Of a stretch of 64,000 nt of DNA, positions 35,293-42,940 are shown one piece after another. Each line of letters starts with the position of its first letter. Positions within the stretch are counted from its first letter, which is position 1. Under the pieces are notes generated by a model that saw only the letters and a program-made list of their open reading frames with translations, did no database searches and had not been told where the DNA came from. The position numbers were made by a program, and so were the translations under genes. Origin of the DNA: Dialister pneumosintes (GTDB lineage Bacteria; Bacillota; Negativicutes; Veillonellales; Dialisteraceae); NCBI RefSeq assembly GCF_001717505.1, contig NZ_CP017037.1, forward strand, positions 473,001-537,000. Reading direction: 5' to 3'.

Positions 35293-36147
35293 ATGATTGA
35301 TAAAAATCAAATTTCTCATTATTTAAATAAAGATAATATTCGCCTCACTATAGCTGATGTTACAACAGCTACTTTAACAGCAGCGGCAAAACATAACTTA
35401 ACTACATCTGCTACAATCATTCTTGGTAAACTTTTTGCAGGAACAGTTGTTTTAGCTACAGATTTTAAAAATGAGGAAGGCATTTCTCTTCTATGGAAAA
35501 CAAATACTTCTTTAGGTAACATTCATGTAGATGCATATGGGGACCATTATCTAAGAGGATACATAGATCATCCTGAATATGCCGGTACAGATAATCATAT
35601 TTTAAATAAAAATGGTGTACTCTATGTAACACGATACTCTTTACTAAGAACACCTTATACAAGTTCTATACAATTAAGTAGTTCGGATGTATCTACTTGT
35701 TTAACATCTTATCTGAATGAATCTGATCAAACATTATCCTATTTGCAGGTTGCAGTTACAAGAGACAAAGACAATAAAATTGATAGAGTTTTTTCTTTAT
35801 TGGCTCAATTGATGCCTGAAGGAAATCCTTCTAAATTTAACAATTATTTCTCTAAACCTTATAGTTTTGTTTCTGTTGCCGATTCTGAATCTTACGTTTC
35901 AAATACTATTGATAATTTGATCTATAATGGCCATTTTGAACTTATAAAAAAGTTTAGAATTTCATTTCAATGTACATGTTCAGAAGAAAAAATTATAAAC
36001 TCTGTTTGTTCAATTCCTACATATGAACTTGAAAAAATAAGTAAAGAAGATACAACAGTGGAAGTTATTTGTCAATATTGCTCCACTTTATATACGATTC
36101 CTATTGAAAAAATTATAGAAAGGAAAGGAAAAAACGAGCATGAATAA
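35293..36147 (+). CDS. hslO: Redox-regulated chaperone Hsp33
   Basis: Hsp33 becomes an active holdase when its zinc cysteines oxidise. The 284 residues have the family N-terminus (LTIADVTTATLTAAAKHNL) and GDHYLRGYIDHP. The zinc site is CTC...CQYC (about residues 230-268), the CxC-CxxC set. ATG 35293 follows GAGG; an in-frame TTG at 35281 is unlikely. mtnP starts within its last eight bases. Confidence 0.95.
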   Translation: MIDKNQISHYLNKDNIRLTIADVTTATLTAAAKHNLTTSATIILGKLFAGTVVLATDFKNEEGISLLWKTNTSLGNIHVDAYGDHYLRGYIDHPEYAGTDNHILNKNGVLYVTRYSLLRTPYTSSIQLSSSDVSTCLTSYLNESDQTLSYLQVAVTRDKDNKIDRVFSLLAQLMPEGNPSKFNNYFSKPYSFVSVADSESYVSNTIDNLIYNGHFELIKKFRISFQCTCSEEKIINSVCSIPTYELEKISKEDTTVEVICQYCSTLYTIPIEKIIERKGKNEHE

Positions 36148-36934
36148 ATTGGCATTTATAGGGGGAACAGGGGTATATGACGTAGGGATTTTACATAATA
36201 TAGAAGAAAAAAGTATTAACACTCCATATGGCAAAGCACATTATCAAAAGGGATTATATGAAAATAAAGAAATAATTTTTCTTGCAAGACATGGAGTAAA
36301 ACATACTATTCCACCTCATAAAATTAATTATCGTGCCAATATATATGCATTAAAAATGTTGAATGTTTCTTCTGTTATTTCTACTACAGCAGTAGGATCA
36401 ATGAATCCTACTTATAAGCCTGGAGAATTAGTTCTCATTAATCAATTTATAGATTGTACAAAACATAGAGAACATACTTTTTTTGATGGGGAACGATATG
36501 GGGTCACACATATAGATATGTCAGAGCCCTATTGTAACCAATTAAGACGCGCAATTTTAAAAGCCGGTGTAGAAAATGATATAAGTATACATCCTTCCGG
36601 AACTTATATTTGTACAGAAGGTCCACGTTTTGAAACAGCGGCAGAAATCAAAGCATATCAATTATGGGGCGCAGATGTAGTAGGGATGACAAATGTTCCT
36701 GAATGTTCGTTAGCCCGAGAAGCTGAAATATGTTATGCAACTATTTCTATGGTCACTAATTTTTCGACAGGAATTAACCAAAAAATGCTTTCTCATAAGG
36801 AAGTTTTTGACTGTATGGAAAAAAATATACATTCTTTTCGTAAAATTGTTACTTGGATTATTAAAAATTATAATGTACAACTAGATTGCACCTGTCATCA
36901 CGCATTGGATGAATTTGGAGGTTTTCATTTATGA
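36140..36934 (+). CDS. mtnP: S-methyl-5'-thioadenosine phosphorylase
   Basis: MtnP splits methylthioadenosine to adenine and methylthioribose 1-phosphate. The 264 residues contain IGGTGVYD, FLARHGVKHTIPPHKINYRANIYALK and CTEGPRFETAAEIKAYQLWGADVVGMT. An S-methyl-5'-thioinosine phosphorylase activity is an alternative, given the adjacent deaminase. The stop overlaps mtnA by four bases. It forms an mtnP-mtnA-mtaD group with no further methionine-salvage enzymes. Confidence 0.93.
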   Translation: MNKLAFIGGTGVYDVGILHNIEEKSINTPYGKAHYQKGLYENKEIIFLARHGVKHTIPPHKINYRANIYALKMLNVSSVISTTAVGSMNPTYKPGELVLINQFIDCTKHREHTFFDGERYGVTHIDMSEPYCNQLRRAILKAGVENDISIHPSGTYICTEGPRFETAAEIKAYQLWGADVVGMTNVPECSLAREAEICYATISMVTNFSTGINQKMLSHKEVFDCMEKNIHSFRKIVTWIIKNYNVQLDCTCHHALDEFGGFHL

Positions 36935-37992
36935 CACAATTCTTACAGTCATTAAAATGGGAAAATGAAAATTTATTGATTTTAGATCAAACAATGCTTC
37001 CTCATAAAATTGTTTATAGAAAATATTTTCATTATAAACAAGTAGTAATGGCAATACAAAAACTTATAGTTAGAGGTGCACCTGCTATCGGAGTAGCTGC
37101 TTCTTATGGAATGGTTCTTGCTGTAAAATCATTTTTGAAAGAAGGTCTTTCAGGAGAAGTTTTGAAAAAAGCACTTAAAGAGGCAGCAGCTTGTTTTATT
37201 AATGCACGCCCGACGGCTGTTAATTTATCTTGGTCAGTCAATCAAATGCTGGAACTTTGCCTTGTAATACCGGAAAAGCAAATGTATAGAAAAACATTGG
37301 AATATGCAGTGCATATGCAACAACAAGATCAATCTATTTGTAAAAAAATCGCAATGCATGGAGCAGGTTTATTTGTTAATAAAAAAAATTTACATATTTT
37401 AACACATTGTAATACAGGTGCTTTAGCGACTTCCGGTGTTGGAACCGCTCTAGGAATTATTACAGAATTATTTAATCGAGATCAATTAAATTGCGTATAT
37501 ATTGATGAAACACGTCCTATATTACAAGGATCTCGATTAACTGCTTCTGAATTAATAGCCGCAAATATTCCGTGTAAGCTTATTTGTGATAATATGGCAG
37601 CTTTAGTTATGAAATCAAAAGAGATAGATGCTATTATTGTAGGAGCAGATCGTATTGCTAAAAATGGAGATACAGCCAATAAAATAGGAACTTATGCTTT
37701 GGCTATTGCTGCTTCTTATCATAGAATTCCTTTTTATGTAGCTGCACCTTTTTCCACTTTTGATTTTAATATTTCTTCAGGAGATTATATTATTATTGAA
37801 GAAAGATCTGATGATGAGATAAAAAAAATAGGAACAGAATGGATTGCTCCGGCTGAAATTTCTACTTTTAATCCGGCATTTGATATTACGCCACATCATT
37901 TAATTACCGCTATTATTACCGAAAGTGGAGTTATTTATCATCCTAATATCGAAACGGTTACAACATATGAAAATGCATTAATTAAAAAGTAA
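36931..37992 (+). CDS. mtnA: S-methyl-5-thioribose-1-phosphate isomerase
   Basis: MtnA converts methylthioribose 1-phosphate to methylthioribulose 1-phosphate. The 353 residues show RGAPAIGVAASYGM, HCNTGALATSGVGTALG (catalytic cysteine) and VGADRIAKNGDTANKIGTY, typical of true MtnA rather than eIF2B. GGAGG precedes the ATG. Coupled to mtnP. Confidence 0.95.
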   Translation: MTQFLQSLKWENENLLILDQTMLPHKIVYRKYFHYKQVVMAIQKLIVRGAPAIGVAASYGMVLAVKSFLKEGLSGEVLKKALKEAAACFINARPTAVNLSWSVNQMLELCLVIPEKQMYRKTLEYAVHMQQQDQSICKKIAMHGAGLFVNKKNLHILTHCNTGALATSGVGTALGIITELFNRDQLNCVYIDETRPILQGSRLTASELIAANIPCKLICDNMAALVMKSKEIDAIIVGADRIAKNGDTANKIGTYALAIAASYHRIPFYVAAPFSTFDFNISSGDYIIIEERSDDEIKKIGTEWIAPAEISTFNPAFDITPHHLITAIITESGVIYHPNIETVTTYENALIKK

Positions 37993-38003
37993 AGAGGTAT
38001 ATT

Positions 38004-39290
38004 ATGAAATTGTTAATCAAAAACGTTGCAATTTCTTGTGATGAAGGGAAGACAAAAGAGCATCAAAATATAGAGATTATAAATAATAAAATAACAGGAT
38101 TCCCGACAAATCCTGTTGAATCTATATATGATAAAGTGATTTTTGGAAAAAACTGTTTAGCATTACCCGGACTAGTCAATACACACACACATGTTGCAAT
38201 GACTTTGTTTAGAAGTTATGCCGATGATATGGAACTTATGGATTGGCTTCAGAATAAAATTTGGCCGGCAGAAGAATATTTAGATGATGATATCGTATAC
38301 TGGGGAAGTATGCTTGCTTTCGCAGAAATGATTCGCGGTGGAACGACTTCATTCTGTGATATGTATATGTATATGAATGCATGTGCAAAAGCCGCTTTAT
38401 CATGTGGAATAAGGGGGAATATTGCCAGAGGATTGGCAGGTGTCTCTCCGAATGGTAAGCAAGCTTTACAAGAAAATATAGAACTTTTTAAAACATGGAA
38501 CGGAGCAGGTGATGGACGTATACAAGTTATGCTTGGTCCTCATGCTCCCTATACTTGTCCACCATCTTATCTAAAAAAAGTAAGAGAAATTGGTGAAAAA
38601 TATGATATTCCTGTTCATATACATTTAGCTGAAACAAAAACTGAAGTAAATAATTGCATAAAAGAATATGGAATAACTCCTATACAACTAATGAAAGATA
38701 TAGGTCTTTTTGATATTCCTACATTAGCAGCACATTGTGTACATATAACTGAACAAGATATTCGTATTATGGCAGAAAAGAAAGTGTGTATCGCTCATAA
38801 TCCGGGAAGCAATTTAAAATTAGCTTCCGGTATAGCACCGGTTCTTGCTATACGCAAAGCAGGAATTACTTTAGGATTAGGGACAGATGGTGCTTCCAGT
38901 AACAATAAATTGGATATGTTTTCAGAAATGAGATTAGCCGCACTTATTCATAAAGCAACCTCTTACTTGCCTAAAGCCGTTACTGCAAAAGAAGCATTAA
39001 ATATGGCTACCTATGAAGGTGCTAAATGTCTTGGTTATTCTAATTTAGGAAAGTTAAAAGAAGGGTGGTTAGCAGATATTATTTTAGTAGATCGCTCAGG
39101 ATTCCATTGGAAACCCAATTTTAATGATATCTCTATTGCTGTATATGCAGCGAATTCGCAAGATGTAGATACCGTAATTATCAATGGACAACCTCTTATG
39201 GTACATAAGGAGATGCTTACTATTGATGTAGAACGTTTAAATTATGAAGTAAATCGTGTAGTAAAAAAATTATATGCGTTTAATCGATAA
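38004..39290 (+). CDS. mtaD: 5-methylthioadenosine/S-adenosylhomocysteine deaminase
   Basis: MtaD deaminates methylthioadenosine or S-adenosylhomocysteine to the inosyl forms. The 428-residue amidohydrolase has the metal site NTHTHVAMTLFR, VHIHLAETKTEV, LAAHCVHI and GLGTDGASSNN. It closes the mtn group 11 bases after mtnA, then a terminator. Together with mtnP this offers two entry routes for methylthioadenosine. Confidence 0.93.
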   Translation: MKLLIKNVAISCDEGKTKEHQNIEIINNKITGFPTNPVESIYDKVIFGKNCLALPGLVNTHTHVAMTLFRSYADDMELMDWLQNKIWPAEEYLDDDIVYWGSMLAFAEMIRGGTTSFCDMYMYMNACAKAALSCGIRGNIARGLAGVSPNGKQALQENIELFKTWNGAGDGRIQVMLGPHAPYTCPPSYLKKVREIGEKYDIPVHIHLAETKTEVNNCIKEYGITPIQLMKDIGLFDIPTLAAHCVHITEQDIRIMAEKKVCIAHNPGSNLKLASGIAPVLAIRKAGITLGLGTDGASSNNKLDMFSEMRLAALIHKATSYLPKAVTAKEALNMATYEGAKCLGYSNLGKLKEGWLADIILVDRSGFHWKPNFNDISIAVYAANSQDVDTVIINGQPLMVHKEMLTIDVERLNYEVNRVVKKLYAFNR

Positions 39291-39297
39291 TTTATCT

Positions 39298-39328
39298 AAA
39301 AACTACTAAAATATTTTGGTAGTTTTTT
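39298..39328 (+). terminator. Terminator after mtaD
   Basis: AAAAACTACTAAAA pairs with TTTTGGTAGTTTTT (one G-U pair) across a two-base loop, with T-run. Confidence 0.85.
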
Positions 39329-39339
39329 ATTATAATAAA

Positions 39340-39353
39340 AGAACATTCGTTCC
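39340..39353. promoter_or_regulatory. LexA-box-like operator 1
   Basis: AGAACATTCGTTCC fits the Gram-positive SOS box core GAAC-N4-GTTC without mismatch. A TATAAT lies directly before it at 39331-39336, on the plus strand. Confidence 0.65.
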
Positions 39354-39375
39354 TTTAAAGAAACGGTTTTACAGA

Positions 39376-39389
39376 AGAACATTTGTTTC
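39376..39389. promoter_or_regulatory. LexA-box-like operator 2
   Basis: AGAACATTTGTTTC fits GAAC-N4-GTTT, one mismatch from the SOS box core. It is 36 bases from operator 1, close to the 37-base spacing of the paired boxes at yneA/lexA. Its 3' end could overlap a -35 for TATAAA at 39410. Confidence 0.55.
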
Positions 39390-39492
39390 TTCTTATATTA
39401 TCCTAAATTTATAAAAAACTATTTTTATATTTTAAAATATGGTGAACTATTTTTATGGTATAAAAACAAAATATATTATTAAAATATTAAAT

Positions 39493-39531
39493 AGGACGTG
39501 TTTCATCAATATAAAAGAAACATCCTTTTTA
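39493..39531 (+). terminator. Terminator-like hairpin in the non-coding stretch
   Basis: TGTTTC and AGGA pair with GAAACATCCT (two-base CG bulge) over a 12-base loop, followed by TTTTT. Confidence 0.55.
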
Positions 39532-39631
39532 TTATTTACAAACTCTTACTCTTATTATTTTATTAAAAGAGAGCCTCCCAATATAAGAAGATTGATTTTT
39601 TGTAATTACTTTAGTTATAATGGAATAAACA

Positions 39632-39670
39632 ACATTAGTTCCGATAATTTAACGTTATCGGAACTAATGT
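39632..39670. repeat. Perfect 16-bp inverted repeat upstream of the recombinase
   Basis: ACATTAGTTCCGATAA and TTATCGGAACTAATGT flank TTTAACG. There is no T-run on the plus side. It may be an RNA hairpin or a recombinase-binding site. Confidence 0.75.
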
Positions 39671-39733
39671 ATTGATTTTAAACAATTTTGTAGATATTAT
39701 TTGCTTTCAATATATAAATTTGCTCAAAATCCC

Positions 39734-39762
39734 TTGTTTAAGAGCTTTTGTACTTTTATATG
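39734..39762 (+). promoter_or_regulatory. Candidate promoter of the tyrosine recombinase
   Basis: TTGTTT and TATATG are 17 bases apart, about 90 bases before the recombinase start, with no LexA box overlapping it. Confidence 0.4.
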
Positions 39763-39858
39763 ACTAAAATATCATAAAAATTTTTAAAATTCATTTAAAC
39801 CCCTTTATTGAAACCTATAATTTTAGATTTTATTAAATTTTATTGGAGGTTTGATTAT

Positions 39859-40842
39859 TTGTCTAAAAATAAACATTTTTATATACGGAATTTTATAGAA
39901 AAACATCAGCAAAGTATGCTATCAGATAAAAGTTTGCAATCACTTGCAGATTCTAAAGCAGAAAGTACTATTAATTCTTACGAGTCGGATTGGAATGATT
40001 TTTGTGATTGGTGTCAATATCATAAACAATCCTCCTTCCCTGCTTCTGCAGAAACTGTTGTAAATTATATTAATGATTTAGCAGATTATGCTAAAAATTC
40101 GACTATACGACGTCGAATTAGTGCTATATCCGAGAATTATAATGCAGCAGGTTCAGTTGTAAAAAATCCTTGTAAAGAATGGATTGTAAAAGAAACTTTA
40201 GTTGGGTTAAGTAGACGAAAAGGTATTGCACAAAAAGGGAAAACTGCTATTTATTGGGAAGAACTTGAACAAATGGTTGCTAGCATGAATCCAGATAATT
40301 TAACGGATATTAGAGATAAAGCTATTTTATTATTAGGATTTATGGGAGCATTTAGACGTAGTGAATTATCAAATTTACAAATAGAAGACTTGTCTTTTTA
40401 TCCACAAGGGATGATCGTTACCATCGAACAATCAAAAACTGATCAAATGGGCGAAGGGCAAAAAGTAGGAATTCCATATCTTAAAGATACCAATATGTGT
40501 GCTATACTTGCAGTAAAAAAATGGCTACAAGAAATAAAGCATACCTCTGGTCCTTTATTTAGAAGAATACTAAAATCAGGAAAATTAGGAAATACTGCAA
40601 TTAGTGATAAATCAATTAATCTTATTGTAAAAAAATATGTTGGCCGTATTGGATTGCAAACAGATTTATATGGTGCTCACAGTTTACGACATGGATTTGC
40701 AACTTATGCAGCTCTTCATGGCATTGAAGAACGTATTATAATGAAGCAAACTAGACATAAATCTGTAGAAATGGTACGTCATTATATTAACGAGGCTAAT
40801 TTATTTGTAAATAATCCTATTGCTATGATATTTAATAAATAA
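39859..40842 (+). CDS. Tyrosine recombinase/integrase
   Basis: It cuts and rejoins DNA through a tyrosine intermediate. An N-terminal SAM-like domain (about 25-110) is followed by the catalytic domain with all key residues: R in FMGAFRRSEL, K in IEQSKTDQ, HSLRHGFAT (HxxR), then TRHKSVEMVRHYI with the second histidine and nucleophilic tyrosine. GGAGG at 39845 sets a TTG start at 39859, giving 327 residues; the frame is open further upstream. It differs from XerC/D in the AFRRSEL box, which is usually G(L)RxSEL. It is converged on by the yneA-like gene. Chromosomal or mobile-element origin is undecided, as no attachment sites were found. Confidence 0.9.
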   Translation: MSKNKHFYIRNFIEKHQQSMLSDKSLQSLADSKAESTINSYESDWNDFCDWCQYHKQSSFPASAETVVNYINDLADYAKNSTIRRRISAISENYNAAGSVVKNPCKEWIVKETLVGLSRRKGIAQKGKTAIYWEELEQMVASMNPDNLTDIRDKAILLLGFMGAFRRSELSNLQIEDLSFYPQGMIVTIEQSKTDQMGEGQKVGIPYLKDTNMCAILAVKKWLQEIKHTSGPLFRRILKSGKLGNTAISDKSINLIVKKYVGRIGLQTDLYGAHSLRHGFATYAALHGIEERIIMKQTRHKSVEMVRHYINEANLFVNNPIAMIFNK

Positions 40843-40869
40843 AAAACACCATATAATGGCGTTTTTTAT
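40839..40869. terminator. Bidirectional terminator between recombinase and yneA-like gene
   Basis: AAAAAAC and CCAT pair with ATGG and GTTTTTT with one mismatch in between. T-runs on both strands serve both convergent genes. Confidence 0.75.
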
Positions 40870-41147
40870 TTATTAATAATAGGAACTCGAATGGTTTGGC
40901 CAGGCACTAAAGCAGCCGGATTAGTAATATTATTAACTTCTTCTAACTCAAATACATAACTTCTAATGTCAGTATCATCAGAGATATGCCTTCCTGCAAT
41001 AGTCCATAATGTATCATTATACTCTACTGTTACAGTTGTATATAATGGCTCATTAGAAATCATATCTGCATTTACTGCATATCCAAACATAGCTAATAAT
41101 ATAACACATAATATTGTTAGTAATATTTTACGATTTCGTTTTTTCAT
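40866..41147 (-). CDS. yneA: YneA-like LysM protein, probable SOS cell-division inhibitor
   Basis: This encodes 93 residues: a basic start, one membrane segment (about 8-24), then a LysM domain (about 40-90, TVEYNDTLWTIAGRH...LVPGQTIRVP). Size, layout, divergent position next to lexA and LexA boxes in its promoter match Bacillus subtilis YneA, which blocks septum formation after DNA damage. AGGAGG precedes the ATG. The name rests on context more than on sequence identity, since LysM is common; a plain wall-binding protein is the alternative. Confidence 0.75.
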   Translation of the reverse strand: MKKRNRKILLTILCVILLAMFGYAVNADMISNEPLYTTVTVEYNDTLWTIAGRHISDDTDIRSYVFELEEVNNITNPAALVPGQTIRVPIINK

Positions 41148-41185
41148 TGTATTCCTCCTGTTGCATGTATTAGAACATACAATCC

Positions 41186-41238
41186 CCGAACTAGTGTTCT
41201 TTTGATATCTTTATTTTATCAAAAGAACACTAGTTCGG
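41186..41238. promoter_or_regulatory. 22-bp inverted repeat containing two LexA boxes
   Basis: Arms at 41186-41207 and 41217-41238 are perfect mirror copies around a nine-base centre. Each arm carries a LexA box: CGAACTAGTGTTCT (41187-41200) and AGAACACTAGTTCG (41224-41237), 37 bases apart. The repeat lies between yneA and lexA, so LexA bound here should repress the yneA promoter and probably lexA. Confidence 0.85.
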
Positions 41239-41266
41239 TCAATACCAAGGGCGAAAATATTTTTCC

Positions 41267-41280
41267 TGAACGAGTGTTTG
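41267..41280 (+). promoter_or_regulatory. LexA box overlapping the lexA promoter
   Basis: TGAACGAGTGTTTG fits GAAC-N4-GTTT. Its right end overlaps the -35 of lexA, as expected for autoregulation. Confidence 0.75.
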
Positions 41281-41306
41281 CACTTTTTTTAGTCTTCTTT
41301 TATAAT
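41278..41306 (+). promoter_or_regulatory. lexA promoter
   Basis: TTGCAC and TATAAT are separated by exactly 17 bases, the transcript starting near 41313. LexA box 41267-41280 covers the -35. Confidence 0.85.
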
Positions 41307-41378
41307 AAAATAAAGAAAATATGAGACAATATCTATTAAAATCTATAATTTATTTATGCTTTGAAAGGAATATCGGTT

Positions 41379-42014
41379 GTGCCACATAAAAAATTAGGAA
41401 CAAAACGTTCTCTTACTACTAGAGAACAGTCTATTCTTACTTGTATAAAGAATAAAATCAGAGAAAACGGATTTCCCCCTACTGTACGTGAAATATGTAA
41501 TGAAGTAGGACTGCGTTCTACTTCTACAGTACATGGTTATTTAGCTCGATTAGAAGAACTGGGTGTTATCAAACGTGATCCTTCCAGCTCTAGAGCTATT
41601 GAAGTTACAGAAGATATGTCTTGGCGGAAAAAGAAAATGATTCCGACCCCTATTGTTGGAGCGGTGCGTGCAGGAGAACCTATTATTGCGGAAGAAAGAG
41701 TTGAAACGGTTCTTCCCCTTCCTGCAGAACTTATTGGTAATCAGAATTCTTTTATTCTTACTGTTCGCGGAGACAGCATGATTAATGTGGGAATTTATGA
41801 AAATGATTTATTAGTTGTGGCACAACAAAATACAGCTAATAATGGAGATATTGTGGTTGCATTAGTAGGAGAAGAAGAAGCTACCGTTAAAACTTTTTAT
41901 AGAGAAGCAGATCATATTCGATTGCAGCCTGAAAATGATGATTATGAGCCTATCCGTTCTGCAGAAGTAAGAATTTTAGGAAAAGTAATAGGTCTTTATA
42001 GACATTATAATTAA
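41379..42014 (+). CDS. lexA: SOS repressor LexA
   Basis: LexA represses DNA-damage genes and cleaves itself when bound to RecA filaments. The 211 residues have an N-terminal winged helix (LTTREQSILTCIKNKIRENG...STSTVHGYLARLEELG), the Ala-Gly cleavage site in VGAVRAGEPI, and the catalytic serine (VRGDSMIN) and lysine (ATVKTF). GTG 41379 is preferred, ten bases after AAAGGA; the frame also has a TTG at 41361. It is autoregulated by the box at its promoter. Confidence 0.97.
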   Translation: MPHKKLGTKRSLTTREQSILTCIKNKIRENGFPPTVREICNEVGLRSTSTVHGYLARLEELGVIKRDPSSSRAIEVTEDMSWRKKKMIPTPIVGAVRAGEPIIAEERVETVLPLPAELIGNQNSFILTVRGDSMINVGIYENDLLVVAQQNTANNGDIVVALVGEEEATVKTFYREADHIRLQPENDDYEPIRSAEVRILGKVIGLYRHYN

Positions 42015-42048
42015 AAATAGAGAACTCATGTGAGTTCTCTATTTTTAA
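42011..42048. terminator. Bidirectional terminator between lexA and dapA
   Basis: An 18-bp perfect stem, TTAAAAATAGAGAACTCA and its complement around a two-base loop, provides T-runs both ways for the convergent genes. Confidence 0.95.
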
Positions 42049-42939
42049 TTATTCAGAAAGCAATTTATAATCAAGTAACAATTTTCGAATATAACCGGTT
42101 TCTTCCTCATTAGCTTCCACCATTGGAAGTCGGAATTTTCCACCCGGCAATCCCAATAAATTTAAAGCTGTTTTTACAGGAATTGGACTTGTTATAAAAA
42201 ATAACCCATCCATTATCGGAAACATTTTAAGATGAAGTTTCTTAGCTAATTCTGTATTACCATTTTGATATGCATCGATCATTTGTAACAAATCATTACC
42301 TATTATATGGCTAGCAACACTAATTACTCCAGCACCTCCAATAGAAATAATCGGAAGAGTCATGGAATCATCCCCACTATAAATTAAGAAGTCGTCAGGA
42401 AGTACTCTTTTTTCTTCTGACACCCTATTCCAATCTCCTGTAGCATCTTTTATACCAATAATATTAGGACATTCTTCAACTAAACGTTTTAATGTCAATA
42501 CGCTAATATCCGATCGAGTTCGTCCAGGTACATTATAAATAAGAATAGGAATATCTACTGCTTTTGCAATAGATTTAAAATGTTGATATAACCCCTCTTG
42601 AGTCGGTTTTACATAAAATGGACAAATTACTAACACAGCATCTACCCCTAACTTAGCCACTTCTTTTGTAAATTCAATAGTAGAAACTGTGTCAATACCA
42701 CCTGTATTAGCAATAATAGGAACTTGGGAACTAAATTCATTAACCATAAATTCATATAAATGTAATTTTTCTTCTTTGCTTAGTGTAGCCCCCTCACCGG
42801 TGGTACCACCTACTAATAGACCTTCTGAACCATGTGAAATAAGATATTTTCCCAAAGTAACCATGGCATTAAAATCAATAGTTCCATCATCTTTAAATGG
42901 TGTGACCATAGCTGTAATTATACGCCCCAATTTTTTCAC
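42049..42939 (-). CDS. dapA: 4-hydroxy-tetrahydrodipicolinate synthase
   Basis: DapA condenses pyruvate with aspartate semialdehyde, the first dedicated step to diaminopimelate and lysine. The 296 residues include GTTGEGATLS, the catalytic tyrosine in YNVPGRT and Schiff-base lysine in IGIKDATGD. It is the last gene of a minus-strand recN-dapB-asd-dapA run and ends in the shared terminator. Confidence 0.97.
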   Translation of the reverse strand: MKKLGRIITAMVTPFKDDGTIDFNAMVTLGKYLISHGSEGLLVGGTTGEGATLSKEEKLHLYEFMVNEFSSQVPIIANTGGIDTVSTIEFTKEVAKLGVDAVLVICPFYVKPTQEGLYQHFKSIAKAVDIPILIYNVPGRTRSDISVLTLKRLVEECPNIIGIKDATGDWNRVSEEKRVLPDDFLIYSGDDSMTLPIISIGGAGVISVASHIIGNDLLQMIDAYQNGNTELAKKLHLKMFPIMDGLFFITSPIPVKTALNLLGLPGGKFRLPMVEANEEETGYIRKLLLDYKLLSE

Positions 42940-42940
42940 T

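Larger units (their letters stand above)
39390..39858 (+). other. Apparently non-coding stretch between SOS boxes and the recombinase
   Basis: No convincing gene is seen. A 78-codon frame (39439-39675) lacks a ribosome site and resembles no protein. The stretch holds a hairpin with T-run at 39493-39531, a 16-bp hairpin at 39632-39670 and a promoter-like pair at 39734-39762. It could yield a short SOS-controlled RNA from about 39420 ending near 39530; that is inference. Confidence 0.35.

Noticed and set aside
39439-39675. 78-codon open frame between the SOS boxes and recombinase
   Set aside because: No ribosome site, AT-rich random-looking composition, and it crosses two hairpins; judged non-coding.
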